Source: Synchiropus splendidus
Lineage: Eukaryota > Chordata > Actinopteri > Syngnathiformes > Callionymidae
Direction of reading: 5' to 3'
DNA length: 64,000 bases
Assembly (NCBI RefSeq): GCF_027744825.2
Contig: NC_071335.1
Location: forward strand, 15,938,501 to 16,002,500
A model generated the notes under the pieces. That model worked only from the letters and a program-made list of their open reading frames with translations, did not search any database and had not been told where the DNA came from. Below are positions 1-12,500 of the stretch, in pieces. Both the position numbers and the translations under genes were made by a program. Every line of letters starts with the position of its first letter. Position 1 is the first letter of the stretch.

Positions 1-206
1 CACTGTGCAACTGCAAGTGTTAAAATGGTGTGGCTCTTCAGTCTGACTCCAGACTTCCACCTTCGGATGTTATGCAAAGCAGTTTCTACTGTCCTGCATT
101 GACCGAGCAAGAACTGATACTGTTAATATATGTGTTAACAAACTACTTCCGCTCTCAAGAGTCGATGAGCAGAAACTAGCGGGAACCTTTGCTGAGCAGG
201 TCTTAC

Positions 207-2211
207 CTTTGGTGTTGGGTGTGTAGAGGGTCTTGTCAGTCTGTATAAACATGTAGCCTGCCTGGAAAGTGACCATGACCACTCTCTGCAATAGTCGGTC
301 AGGAAACTGGGCCTGAAGGTACACGAACTGGTTTGCATTGGGATCCTTGCTGAAGCCCTCGGCAGGGATCTGCAACCACCAGAAAGAGAGATGTTGACTG
401 CAAAAGAAAGCCAGGAAAGCACTAAAGTGACATCAGAAACTCTGGGGTTGAGAGGATTCTTGTTCTTTTGTGGGACTGGCAGATCGGTACAGTGTCATGC
501 ACAATGGTCCTGGAGATAAAATGAAAATGTGTTTTATCTGCTAGTTGTTAGTGCTGAAAACCTCGTTCTCGCCCTCATTCAGAGAAGCCAGATACTTCAT
601 GTCAGGATGCCTGCTGCACGCATCCCAGTTGATACTGGCTTGTTCTGCACGACACAACCTCTGGTATGGACCTGGGACATGCGAATGAGGCCATGTTTGG
701 AAGCTGCTTGGTAAGATCTGAAGCTCTTGACCTTTGATGCTTTGATCTCCTTAACCCGAATCTCATACAAACAGAAGGCCATGGCTGCCATGAACGAGTC
801 CCTTACCTTGTGACTGGTTTATTCATTTTAATATGAAATATTGAGGTTGCTGTAGTCCTGCCTGCTGGACCACCAATAACCTTTTGATTTCAAAAGTATA
901 GGTCTCACTATCATGGTGGACTGCAGTTGAGAAAGCGCTCTTTTCCTCGATGACTCTTCCAACTGTAGATCTAGAGCTTTACCAACTGGTTTAGATGAGT
1001 AGACGTGACCAATTTAAAGATACTTTGACTTGATGACATTGACTAGAGGAAATCCATGGCTGTGTCACATTACCGTAACTGCTGCGAGTCCCTGAAAATG
1101 GTTTCCTGTGTTCAGGTTCACCGTGGTCTGTGCGAGAATGTTGGTTCTCGATGGAAAATCCTTGACGTAGATATTGACCCTGATTTCACCACCAGAGCAG
1201 TCCTGACACTCCACAAAGATATTTTCAGGCCCGCCCACTCGCATTATGCTGGGAACTGACATCAGCGTCCTGCAGAGCAAGAAAAGACCCACAAAAAGGC
1301 TCAAGATACATTTCACAATACTAGACTGACCAGATCTTTGTAAAAGGTACTACAGTAGGTTTGCGTAATATGTCTGTGTGTCACACAATAACACACACGG
1401 GTTGCAATAATCTTAAACGGTGTAGGTTTAGACTGATGTGCCAACTTTAACTTGAACCCATTATTTAGTATTTATTTACTTATTGAAATCATTTTTTTTG
1501 CCTGACACTTATTTTGTCTTCATAATTCTCTGCAGGTATGGTTGATAGCAACGAGTGCAATGGGACAGCAGGTGGCAGTAGCGTTCTGGGACACACTGTA
1601 CTTCGACACTTGGCTCGTGCAAGTGAGATTGACTTCGCGAATAAAACATGATCCCGCACATTCCAACAATCCATGAGTGTGCAGTCATGGCACAAACTGC
1701 ATTTCAAAATGTTGTTTGCACAGGCCAGTCAATGAACGCAGGCTGTTCCAGGGGAAAGTTATAGGGAGATTTTTGTTTTATCCATGTTTACCCCTGTTCT
1801 GTTCCCTCATTTGGACTTTCCACTGTCTTGGAAAGAGCATCAAGGGTTTGACCAACTTAGCTGGACTAGACTAGACTAGACTGCCTTGCTGTAGCGCTGA
1901 CTGGACAAACAATGTGTAATCCATTTGATCCCCTGATAAAGATCCTGTTTTAAAGTAGAAGCAGATTTTGACCCTGCACTGCTCAGTCTGGAACCAGAAT
2001 CAGTGTTTTACCAACGATTTCTGTGGAAAATTGTCAGTTTGATTTAGAAGGCATTAGATATCAATACATAATTTATTAATTTTGCATCTCTAATGACATA
2101 TTTTAACATATTCGAATATTAATTCAACACTCACAAAGGAGCTGCCTCTGCCAGAGAAGAGAAGCAGGCGAAGGCCACAGGCACCAGCAGCCACAGTCCA
2201 CTTCCACCCAT
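207..2211 (-). CDS. c3: C3 gene 1 (partial, 5' end only): complement component C3
   Basis: This is the first 145 codons of a C3 gene that continues past the left edge. Three coding exons are visible: 2135-2211 ([12 protein letters not shown].., a hydrophobic secretion signal), 1074-1269 and 207-369. They are joined by consensus GT-AG sites in matching phase (GCTCCTTT|GTGAGT, ACG|GTAATG, CCAAAG|GTAAGA). The exons encode the signal peptide and the MG1 macroglobulin domain, with the C3 motifs PENIFVEC and QTDKTLYTP. Exon sizes (77, 196, 163 nt) are equal to those of genes 2 and 3. The sequence is closest to gene 3, including in intron 2. C3 is the central complement protein, made as one secreted chain and cut into beta and alpha chains. 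Whether the rest of this copy is intact cannot be judged here. Confidence 0.93.
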
Positions 2212-2400
2212 CCTGCTGTGATGTTCAGCTGCTGTCATGGAATCTGTCCACCTCTGCTGCATCTAGGTTTTTATCTTCCGTGGCGATTCCATCAGTCCTC
2301 CTCCCTGTGAACTCACACAAGCGCATTCACATGACTTCCCAGCAGCAGTTGAGAAACACCTTTGATAAAGGCTCTTGACCGTCGACAGAATAAACAACCC
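2212..2400 (-). promoter_or_regulatory. Core promoter and 5' UTR of C3 gene 1
   Basis: About 190 bp upstream of the ATG is nearly identical in front of genes 1, 2 and 3, while the sequence further upstream diverges. On the minus strand it holds a TATA-like ATAAAA (2269-2274) about 60 nt before the ATG, which fits a short 5' UTR. Conservation and spacing are seen; promoter function is inferred. No specific transcription-factor site is claimed. Confidence 0.6.
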
Positions 2401-3464
2401 CCCAAAAACTAACATCAAAATGAAAGTGATACTTTCAGGAAACCAAAGTCAAAGTCAGAGAAGCTCGATGGAGATGGTTTGGACATGTACAGAGGAGAGA
2501 GAGCCAGTACATTGGTAGGAAGGTGTTGAGGTTGGAACAGCCAGGCAGAAGGTGGAGAGGAAGGTCAAAGAGGAGGTTGATGGAGGTGGTGAAGGAGGAC
2601 ATGAGGTTTGTAGGTTTGAGAGAAGAGGAAGCAGAGGACAGGGGGAGATGGAGGAAGGTGATCTGCTGTGGCGACCCTTGAAGGGAGAAGCCAAAAGAGA
2701 AAGAAGAAGATTATAAATAAATGAAAATACTTTGCTTGTCACTTGTAATGGCTGCAGTGCACCATAGTAACTGTACAACAAATCATTTTTTCTGCTGTAA
2801 AAATGCATGAACTTTGCTCAATCATAGTACATGGCCTACTGAATCTGAAGTCTGATCTCTGTCAAGCATTAAAGATTTATTCAGAGGAAATGAAATAACT
2901 GAGCAAACCCTGCCTGTCTACCGTAAAACCTGAGTATTCGCGCCACAGGCTTTGGGTGCGTCTGGATGGCGCCGCACTTGACCTTAGTGCTAACGTCTGG
3001 TCGCATTGATCCAACAGAAAGAGAGCTGAGCCGACTCAGCACCATTAGCAGTGTTGATGGACGATCTGGTTTGGACAAGTGCAACAATTGTGTTTCCGCA
3101 GCAGACTCCACTGGTGACCTGCACCAACGGTTCAACATTCCCCGCAATCGTTCCAGAACTTTTTGAAGATCGCACCGTCTGTCTGTCTTTACTAACACCC
3201 AATATGTCATAGTTTAAATTTGTCATGCCTTCGTTGGTGGCTTTGGTCTCTTTAATTTCCTGTTCAATAGATCTGTCAGACTCATCACTTTTTACTCTAA
3301 ATAATTGAATCACATGATCAAGTTTGATCCAAAAAAATGAAGAGCATTTTTCTTTAGCTCAGACAAGTCATAAAATAATGTCTATAAAGATGTTTTGTTG
3401 CCTCAGATGATGTATTTAAGACAAAAAAAGGAAAAAAGAAGCATGACAACAATCTGCAAGGGCA
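2401..3464. other. Intergenic gap between gene 1 and gene 2
   Basis: About 1 kb without genes. It holds the 3' end of an RTE-type LINE (2455-2705). A minus-strand open frame at 2990-3313 has no recognisable family, no splice context and no counterpart in the other gaps, so it is not called. The segment around 3326-3540 resembles the 3' flank of gene 4 (around 52526-52747) and is part of the duplicated unit. Confidence 0.6.
2455..2705 (+). mobile_element. LINE (RTE-like) 3'-end fragment
   Basis: The plus strand encodes a degraded C-terminal segment with the motifs [25 protein letters not shown] and EEAEDR, followed by a CCGDP-like end. I recognise this as the tail of a common teleost non-LTR retrotransposon. 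A second copy of the same segment lies at about 8484-8720, nearly identical over about 230 bp. Confidence 0.75.
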
Positions 3465-3470
3465 TTTATT
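3465..3470 (-). promoter_or_regulatory. Poly(A) signal AATAAA of gene 2
   Basis: AATAAA on the minus strand lies 69 nt after the gene 2 stop codon. Genes 3 and 4 carry the variant AGTAAA at the homologous position (28435-28440 and 52672-52677). Confidence 0.6.
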
Positions 3471-3538
3471 TTACCCAACACCGTTAGGGAAGCAACGTCA
3501 TTTAAAGATGGTTCTTGTTTGATTCATGACAAGACACA

Positions 3539-6500
3539 TTACAGCTCACATCCCACGAGTTGGTATTTGTTGACCATCTTTCTTATACCCAGACACGCAC
3601 TCCTGTGCAGATCCTCCTGACACTCGGTGGGTGAGGGCCAGTATTCGATCCATGTCTTCTCCCCCAGCACATACTGGTACCTGAGACAAAACACAGCTCC
3701 ATGATGAGGAAGTGAACCACGACTGACACTGTGTAACAGGGGAATTTAAGGGTGTCCTCGAACTTTTTCTCCCACTGTACTTGGAGGACAGGTTCAAATT
3801 TGAATACATGGATGTCACCAGTATTGTTATTTTGAGGCAGGGAAAGAGTCTTAGTGTCATTTTTTTTAAAATCTATTGCTAAACACAGGATATTATTGTT
3901 GGCCGTGCAAATAAGATATCATTTGAAGAATAACACAATCAGAGGTCAACATATTTGGTGTGCAGGCGTCTGCATATGCAACAGTTTGTGTCACTGTTGA
4001 GGATGATGCAGCAGCAATGATGCGGATAATGTTTACGACCAAGAACAGCACGGTTGATTCCAGAAGATTAGGAGACTCTTGTTTTGGGCACGGATCATGT
4101 GACTGTGTGAAAAAAAAGTCACTTATGGCGGCATACATTTCAGTTTCCACTAGGAGCAGAGCGCAGCCTTGTGGAGGTTCTCCACTCGGTCACGTAAGAA
4201 CTGTCATTGCGTCAACTTGTAGTGTTTTATTTTGAAACGTTCCCAGCCTCACGTCACTTTTCAGGCGCGGACCACAGCCCAAATCCTCTACCAGCAGTCT
4301 TCTGATGGGACCTGGATTTAAACTGAAAGAACGTCAGAGACCATGAAAATGCGACCAGTCGATGTCAACCTGGTCTACAGTTTTGGTCGATTCCTGCGCA
4401 TGTATATTCTTCACACTGAGGACTTGATGAAAGTTGAAAGTGTCGCACGCTCAACTGAAAATCATTGAGGATCCACATGTAGTGAAACAAATCGTGAACT
4501 TACGTTCCATTCGTATCATCTTTGTACATGTCACTGGATGAACCCATGATGAGGTAGGTTTGTCCAGGACGTAAATCGAGAGCCTCCCTGCAGTGTGGTT
4601 GACTGAGGAACATGCGCAGTGTTCCTTCAATGTTCAAGTCCAGGTTTCCTGAAATGACACCAAGATATGGAAAACGTGATTCATATTCAAAATGTAACAA
4701 TCAATGTTTGCTCTTGTTATTTAAGCCAGGGATGTCAAACTCCAATACACAGTGGGCCAGAAAGTAAAACTTGTCCAAAGTCTCGGGACAGCATTCAACA
4801 AATCAACATTTTAATATGAGCTCAAACAAGTTTCACTTTTACTCTGAATATGGAACTAGCACCATACCATACAATGTATATCTTCATAGTACAGTCATGC
4901 AAAATGAAATGTATAAAACCAAATATGGCATTTATTTATTATTATTTACAGTAGACACCTGCGTTTTCATGGTTTGGCAGCAGGGAAAATGACCAGAGGC
5001 ACAGTTTAGTTTTGAACGCACTCACTTGCAGCGAGCACGTCGTGATGATGCGCCCCTGAAGCTGCAGGTTCAGCACCTCACGGTGGCTCGAGACGTCACT
5101 CAGAAAGGCCAACTCACACCGAAACTTTGACTCTCAGAGCTCTGCTGTGTCCCTTCCCCTGGTTTTCAAAAGCCCGCTCCTCCCACACCCCAGTAGGGGG
5201 CTCATGCAGCAGTTACCGAATGTGAGCAAAATAGCTTAACAGGGATCAAAATTCATGTGGTTCTATTTATTGAATGAAGTGCCCAGGAGACCCCTTCTGA
5301 ACGTTACTGAGTTCTCTCTCTGTTCACGTTTGTTATTTGGGCTGTGGGCGGGGTTACAAGGTAGGGGCGGGACGCCCTGTTTCAAAATCCTGGCTCAAAG
5401 CCTGTTTCATAATGGTGTCTGATGTTGTACTCCTTAGTTATAGCCCCGTTGGTCTGTCTCTCACAAATCAAAACCGAAAGCTCTAGCAGCCAGTTGGTAT
5501 TGCATCATGGGCAAAATATAATTACACTGCAGGCCAAATTTGGCCTGTGGGCCAGAGTTTGACACCCATGATTTACGCCATCTTTTGGTTTCATTTACTC
5601 GGTATTTACTCGAACAAACCTCTCAAGCAAAAATAAAACAGCTTCACTCACCTGCTTTGATGCCTTCCATAATTCTCATTGTGTAAACGTCGATGGACAA
5701 AGCATCGGAAAATGACTCCACAGACACTTTGTATGCTGTGGGAGAAACAGTTCCATGAGTGTACTCTTTTTGTACAAATCCAGGCGACTGTTACTCACCA
5801 AAATCTGTTTTGATGGTGTCTGTGCTCTCACACAGCTTGGCTAGTCGCTGATTGTTGTTAATAGGACCTTTCTTCTGCATACTGCAGTTCTCTGGGGGTG
5901 AAAATATCAGCAGACAGATCAGCATTCTCCTTCAGTGTGCAAAGCTGCCCAGTAGTTTTTCCCTCCTCAATTTCCTTCAGCGCTTCCTGTGAGCTAAGAT
6001 GACCTGAGACACTAACTACTGCTGTGACATTTGTAGCATGTTCTGGCACATAAACTTGTTATCAATGTTTTCAGGTGATGTCCTCACAACATCAGTACTT
6101 GTGCTGATAGTGTGGGCCGCCTGTGGTTTTAGTGTGCGGCCTCTGCCATCTGGACACAGGAGCCAGAGCGTTTCCTGGGCGTTTGGGGCCCAACAACCCT
6201 GTACTAACATAAGTGGGAACACTACCCAGACAAGGATGAACAGGACCGCAGAGCTCCAGACCTCTAAGAGTTTGCTACCTTCCTAGCCTCTGGAGCTTGG
6301 CCTGGTTTGGGGAAGCAGCAAGCAGCTTCACTTCAGCATGGCTGCCACCTCTTGGAGGTACAATGAGCTGGCCTCCCTTTGCATTCTTCAGTTTGTCTAT
6401 GTGGTGCTGGCCTAAGTTGAATTTCAAAATGACCTAACGTGGTGGTGTTGAACCAGAAGCTGTCACTTGCTGTCCAATGGTTATGGCTCAAGTGGGGATC

Positions 6501-9500
6501 TCTGGTTTGAATCCTGTCTTGAGCCCACATGCCTTCTCCCTCTTCTGTTGTTGGATAGGAGAGGTTCTTCATTTCCACCACCAATAAACAAATATTCAAA
6601 CAGTCAGCTTACACCCAAGACATTAAAGACACACAAAAAAACATCAAAGAGTAGACTCAAAGAGTAGGGCATCACAGGATGAGTGTTGCAACGTCAACCC
6701 AGCACTTCCTTCCTTCCGTACTCAATCGCCAGCCCTTTTACCCTGCATGAGGAAGGCGCCCTTCTTGCAGGACCTTTTTTAAATTCCGAAGAAGATCAAT
6801 AACCCAAATATATTTTGGTATAAGTGAAATGTTCCATCTTTTCTTGGATTTCATTGCAGCCAGTCACAGAAGTAATAGAAATGAATGGGGAAAGAAAATT
6901 TAAAGAAAAACGATTTAGGAAAAGGTAGACGGATAAGAATTTTCAGAATAATTTCTGAGACAGGGCTCTTTTTTTTCTTGCTTGAGCACATGCCTGCCAA
7001 AACGCTTGTACCTACCTTCAGCACACTTGCATTCATCTTTGTTACAGAGCCTGAGCAGCTTTCCATCTTTTCTTTCCGGATGGTAAAACTTCATACATGG
7101 CGTCTCTGCAATAATCACATTAGAGACTAAATCTTGATTCGCTGATCCACAAACGCGCATTTGCACACATGCAGCAACACTCACGGTCGTAGTATTCATA
7201 GACGGACACGGCAGCTGGTTGTAAAACGGCCACTCTTAATATGCGACGGAGCCTGAATGTGATCTCTTCTGGACGTGAGTGAGAAACCTACGGAGACGGT
7301 ATCAGTGAGTCACAGTCCGAGGACAGAAAGAGACACCGGCAGGATCTCCAACCTTGTCCAGGTAAATGATGAGAGAACCTCTCTCCGACAGGCCTTTGTT
7401 CATCTCGTACTTTGAAATAACTGCAGCCTTTCCTCTGACCAACTAGGTTCAAGAATATAAAGAATCACTTGTTGCCATTGGCACACACGGGTATCAGGTA
7501 TTACCGCGTCCAGGTCCTTTGTTTCGGGGACGAAGCCAGTCAGCAGGCCGATGTCCAAAATTGTCATGGTTGCATCCAAATCTGGATGTTTGTACCTGGC
7601 AGAGGGGGGACCCCAAAATACTTACATCCTGATTATCTGTGAGCCAAAAACATCTTGCAATGTCCTTCACTTAAAGGGCCAAGATGGTTACTTCCATCCT
7701 TGATATTGTTTTGCCCGTCATGAGTCATGACAGTCACTCTTAATTGGTTCAGTTGAGATGGAAAATCAAAACGTGGTCTGCACTTACAAAACATCAAGCC
7801 TCAGCCTGAAAATTTCTTCACCGTATTCAACAGTGTCTGGGGGAGAAGAAGAGCAGCCCATCACCACTCCTTCATTACAGTGTTTACTGAGAACTAAAGG
7901 TTAAAAATATCAAACATTGGAACAGAATGAGGAGAGAAACATGAGAGTTAAAAGCCTCATCGTTGCTGCTTATTAAACACTGTGTTCTCAACATGGTGTG
8001 GTGCGAGGGAAGAACGATCCCTTACCTGGGATCAGCTGCACCGACAAATTAAACTTCCCACAGTCACTTTCTTTTTCTTTTGGTATGGCGTAATACAGCG
8101 ACACCATCTGGACAGACATTGAGATACACTTCAGTGAATGGTTGAGGAGACTACAGTGATGCTAAAGGACCATATTAATAACGCTGGTGCTCACGGACCG
8201 TCAGAGTGGCTTCTCCTGTGCCAGTCGCGACCACATCCACGTTTTTGTTGATCTCGTTGAACTGTGGGCAAATATTAGGATTATAAAGTCGTGGTTGACA
8301 AAGGTTTTGTTTTTTTTGTGTGTTGTTTTCTTCAGAAATGAGCATACTAATACATATACAGTAGGATCAGTTCAACAGTTCCCCTGCCACCACACTTCCA
8401 GCAGTGTTCCAGCCACTGGAGTGACCCCCCCCTCTCCTTGAGGAAGTGTTTTTGAATAATGTAAACTCCAACTACTCAGGAGACAAAGTCAGAGAGGCTC
8501 GATGGAGATGGTTTGGACATGTACAGAGGAGAGAGAGCCAGTACATCGGTAGGAAGATGTTGAGGTTGGAACTGCCAGGCAGAAGGTGGAGAGGAAGGCC
8601 AAAGAGGAGGTTTATGGAGGTGGTGAAGGAGGACATGAGGTTTGTAGGTTTGAGAGAAGAGGAAGCAGAGGACAGGGTGAGCTGTGGCCACCCCTGAAGG
8701 GAGAAGCCGAAAGAGAAAGAAGAACCGTGGAAACCGTCAGCATCAAGATGCTTCTGGAAAACTGTTGAGCATCTCAGAAGTGGGAGACAGCAGAACATCC
8801 AAGGATGGAACGTTGCTGACTTCAAATGAGGATGTAATTGGCCGATGGAAAGAGCACATTGAGGAACTCCTTATCCTGGACATTCCACCCACAGAGTTGA
8901 TGGACAGTCTTCGTCGATTTCTTGGGCTGAAGTCTCTGTGGTAGTCAAAAAGCTCCACGGTGGCAAGTTTGCAGGAGTTGACGAGATTCGTCCAGAAATA
9001 CCTCTCCAACATTGCGTGGATGTCTAGGTTAGCAGGGGTAGATAGGTGGTTCCCCTATTTAAAAAGGGGGACCAGAGGGTGTTTTCCAACTACAGAGGAA
9101 TCACACCCCTCAGCCTCTCTTGGATAGTTTACTCTAAGGTGCTGGAGAGGAGGATCCGATCGATTGTTGAACCTTGGATTGAAGAGGAACAATGCAGGTT
9201 ATGTCTTGGCTGTGGAACTATGGACCAACTCTCTCCTCTCTCAACAGTTCTTGTGGGTGACTGGGAGTATAACCTGTCAGGCGCATGACCGGGTGCTTTG
9301 GGAGTATGGGGTGTGAGGCTCCCTATTGGGGGCCATTCAATCTCTGTATTCCCGGAGCGGTAGTTTTGCCAGGATCCTTGGATGCAAGTTCGATGTGTTT
9401 CCAATGGCGGTTGGTCTCCACTGGGGTTGCACATAGTCTCCAATCCTGTTTTTGGTTCAGCGCAGCAGAGGTGATATTGCAGATGCTTTCCTGCACTGTT

Positions 9501-12500
9501 GTGTGTAAAAAGGGAGCTGAGCCAAAAGGCAAAGCTCTTTATTTACCAGTCAATCTTCATCCCGACCCTCATGAGCTGTGGGTCATGACCAAAAGAGCAA
9601 GATCCCGGATACAAGCGGCTAAAATGAGTCTTCTCTGGTAGCGGGCATCTCCCGTAGAGATAGGTTGAGAAGTTCTGTCACTCAGGACAGACAGAATTAA
9701 TGGATAAACAGAAATTACTGTGAAATGGAGTAAAACAGAATCTGCCACAGGGGAGTAGCAAGACAACATTTGACGTACATATGAAATTACTGGAAATCAT
9801 TAGAAAACTGAATAAACACATCACCATTTTTGGAGGCGTAAATAGTTGCCCAGGAGTCATTCATTCATACTGGATTTATCCCCCACAAAGCAGCGCACGG
9901 AAACTTAAGTATATCAACCAGATTTGTCTCCCACTGAGGGAAGAGACAATCGAAGCAAAGGAGCTGCTCTTGCTGTGTGTTCTCACCTTGGTTGTTCTCG
10001 TGATATTATTCTTTCTTCTGTTAAAATTGAACACTACAGGTAAGGACCATCCTGGCAGCAAGAGGTCCACCTTCAGATCATACTGTGGCTCTCTTGCATC
10101 GGCCCAGTATTCCGACACGGCCTGATAGACAATGATAGTCGCCTGTTGGGAAGAAAAGCAGACAGAAGATCATCATTTGTTTCAAAAGGTTTCACGGAAA
10201 GTTTCAGGGTGGAGATGGAAGTCCTCTTACCTGAGTGGATCCGAAGCCTCCGCCCACCTTCTTCTGTTTGCTGAACCATCTCACGATAGGTTTGGCTTCT
10301 TCAAAAGCCTGAACAAAGCAGAAAGTTAGTGGTCATCGACCATAACAGAGGCTCTTTTTTACCCCTACAACAATTTTGCTGAAAAGTGGATTTAAGAAAA
10401 AAAATATTCCCAAGGCTGATCTTTACATTTAAAACTATGATTGTGCTCTAATGGATATTTTATCAAACTTATCATCAAACTTTCAAGGTTGGTTGGAAAC
10501 AAGTTAGGTGGATGTTATTTCTATTTGTTTGGATTCACAAACTTTCAGAATATTTCTTTAGCTTCCTATCACACCGTTGCATTGTCAGTCACATGACCAG
10601 CTTTGGTAAAAACCAACGTGTGCAGCAGAGCTCTTGTAAGAGATAAGTAAAGATAAAGTATCTGTAAAGATAAGGCAGAGTTCCCACTGGTGATATCACC
10701 CCCTGTAAGATTTCGAAGTTGCAAAGTAGAAGAACCTTCACCACACCGAGCTCACAATCCAACCAACACGTTTCTTCTTCATCCAGTGGGTTTTCCAGTT
10801 GCAAACAGAGCACATGCTGTATTTATGTGAAGTGAGTATAACTTTTGGGGGCGGTCACAATCTTTTTCTGGCTTTGATAAATTCTCCAATTAACAGTGCA
10901 AGAATAAAAATAAGTCATTAAAAATCATCATCATGACCCATTCATAAAGTGAATAATTATTTTATCGAACTTGAACCACCTACCTTGACCTTCACCAGGG
11001 CCAGAAGAGCATAAGCAGTGGCCTCGAGAGAGTAGACACGCCCCTTTGGAACAGGCCAGTGGGTTCGGTCTGAGGGAGACATAAGCCAGTCAAGTCAAAC
11101 AGCATTATCCAGTTGATGCTGACAGAATGATGCTCTCCCCAGACTGGATGGAGGGTTCATTATTTTAATATCAAGCTGTGCCATGATCAGTTTATTCTGA
11201 TTTTCTGTGAAGGATTCCAGCAAATATAAAAGCACATTACCTGCAGCGGCAAACCTGAAGAGCACATCCTTCTGCAGTTTTCCTTCATTGGCCAAAGCAT
11301 ATGACGTCATGGCAACTGCATAAGGGTTAGTGAGGGAAGGCAAGCACCCCTCCAGGTAGGTGACTGCTTTTTCTATAGCTCTTGGTAGACTCTGCAGAGT
11401 CGATAAAACAAACACCATCTCAGATTGGACTTCAGCATACACCAGGGGTGTCAAACTAGCAGCCTGCCAGATGCAGCTCCACTGCGAGTTCTCTTCTTCT
11501 CTCCCTTGGCGAGATTAAATGCTCCCAGTTCCCTCTGTGCCATTGACGGGAGCCCTCGCCCAAACACCACACACCGCACAACTCCGCTCACTCTATTGCT
11601 GGAAACCACACAGAAGTGATCTCGTTCCTCCTTCTTTCTGTGTCCTCTTTTCCAGTTGTTTTGAGACTTCTGTGGCTCTCACTACGATGGATTGGGAGAA
11701 CACTACTAGTTGGAGCATTTTTTGTCACCTGTTTTTTACAGCTCACATCCTCCGTCATCAGGAGTAGATTCCCAGGAAACTAAAGTGTGAATTAAATCAT
11801 TTTACTGAAGAACAACAGGGACATTTTAGTAACAAGGACAACTCTTTCATTTGTTTACTTTTTCCTCGTTTCACATGTTAGTGAACTAAAAGGTCTACCG
11901 TGTCTGACAAAATGAATAGTACAACAATAAAGAGTATGTCCTTTATTTTTCTTCACAAACATTTGTGTGGATATTGTTTCTGACCGGGGGCCCCATTTTT
12001 CCTCTCTGGTGTGGCATGGATTTTGCAAAGCACTGGTTGGGTCCGCCAGCCTCACCTCAGGTTACCATCCACAGTCAAACGTGTGAATCAGGACCTGGAA
12101 TCTGCTCAGATGTATTTCTGTCCAACACCTAAACTGCTTCCAGTCGGCCTGGAGCCATACGAGAGCTGGCCTCTGTAGAACCGCCGTTTCGCTGCTCGTC
12201 TGTGGGTTCCTGATCCCCAGTATAGACCTGGTCAAAGGGTGTGGCTTTCTACCAAGGATCATCCGATTGAGGGTGAGAAACTGTCACCTTGATTTAAAGG
12301 CTCCTTCGAGCTGGAGAATGTCATCAATCCCATAATTTTAAGAAACTTCCAGACTCTCTCCACATTCATCCGACATTCCTTATCTCCAGTGTCTACCGGC
12401 CCCTTCAGCGTTCCCACCCAGTCTCCACCGCCATCAGTCATCATCGATCACCATCCTGCCTTCAAGGTCCAGAAGATCCTTGATGTCCAAAGTTTGTGGC

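Larger units (their letters stand above)
3539..7287 (-). other. Gene 2 exons 38-43: end of MG8 and C345C/NTR domain
   Basis: Exons 7185-7287, 7016-7105, 5799-5891, 5652-5735, 4504-4648 and 3539-3680. The second encodes a FYHPE..DGKL segment and CKCAEG, typical of the C3 alpha-chain end. The last four encode the C345C domain, which in C3 contacts factor B/properdin surfaces. It contains [10 protein letters not shown] and KTWIEYWP, with terminal cysteines in ECQED and VGCEL. All junctions are GT-AG and in phase. A hAT-type element lies between the two exons 4504-4648 and 5652-5735. Confidence 0.92.
7353..10142 (-). other. Gene 2 exons 32-37: end of TED, CUB and MG8
   Basis: Exons 9987-10142, 8199-8261, 8026-8107, 7788-7836, 7505-7595 and 7353-7442. 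They encode [26 protein letters not shown].., [14 protein letters not shown] and SLIIYLDK, in C3 order. Exon 33 must end at ACG before an unusual GTCCGT donor (8199) for the frame to continue into MVSLYY. The nearby GTGAGC would shift the frame. The large intron 8262-9986 contains LINE debris absent from genes 3 and 4. Confidence 0.9.

Noticed and set aside
597..791. Possible extra coding exon in intron 2 of gene 1 (also 46907-47161 in gene 3)
   Set aside because: Exons 2 and 3 join directly in phase, the C3 protein has no sequence here, and gene 2 does not preserve the frame.
1056..1259. Plus-strand open frames over C3 exons
   Set aside because: Antisense shadows of the minus-strand coding exons, repeated in every copy.
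2990..3313. 107-codon minus-strand open frame between genes 1 and 2
   Set aside because: No recognisable domain, no splice or promoter context, and no counterpart in the other gaps.
8446..8697. Plus-strand open frame with Arg-rich motifs
   Set aside because: It is the tail of a LINE, also found at 2455-2705, not a host gene.
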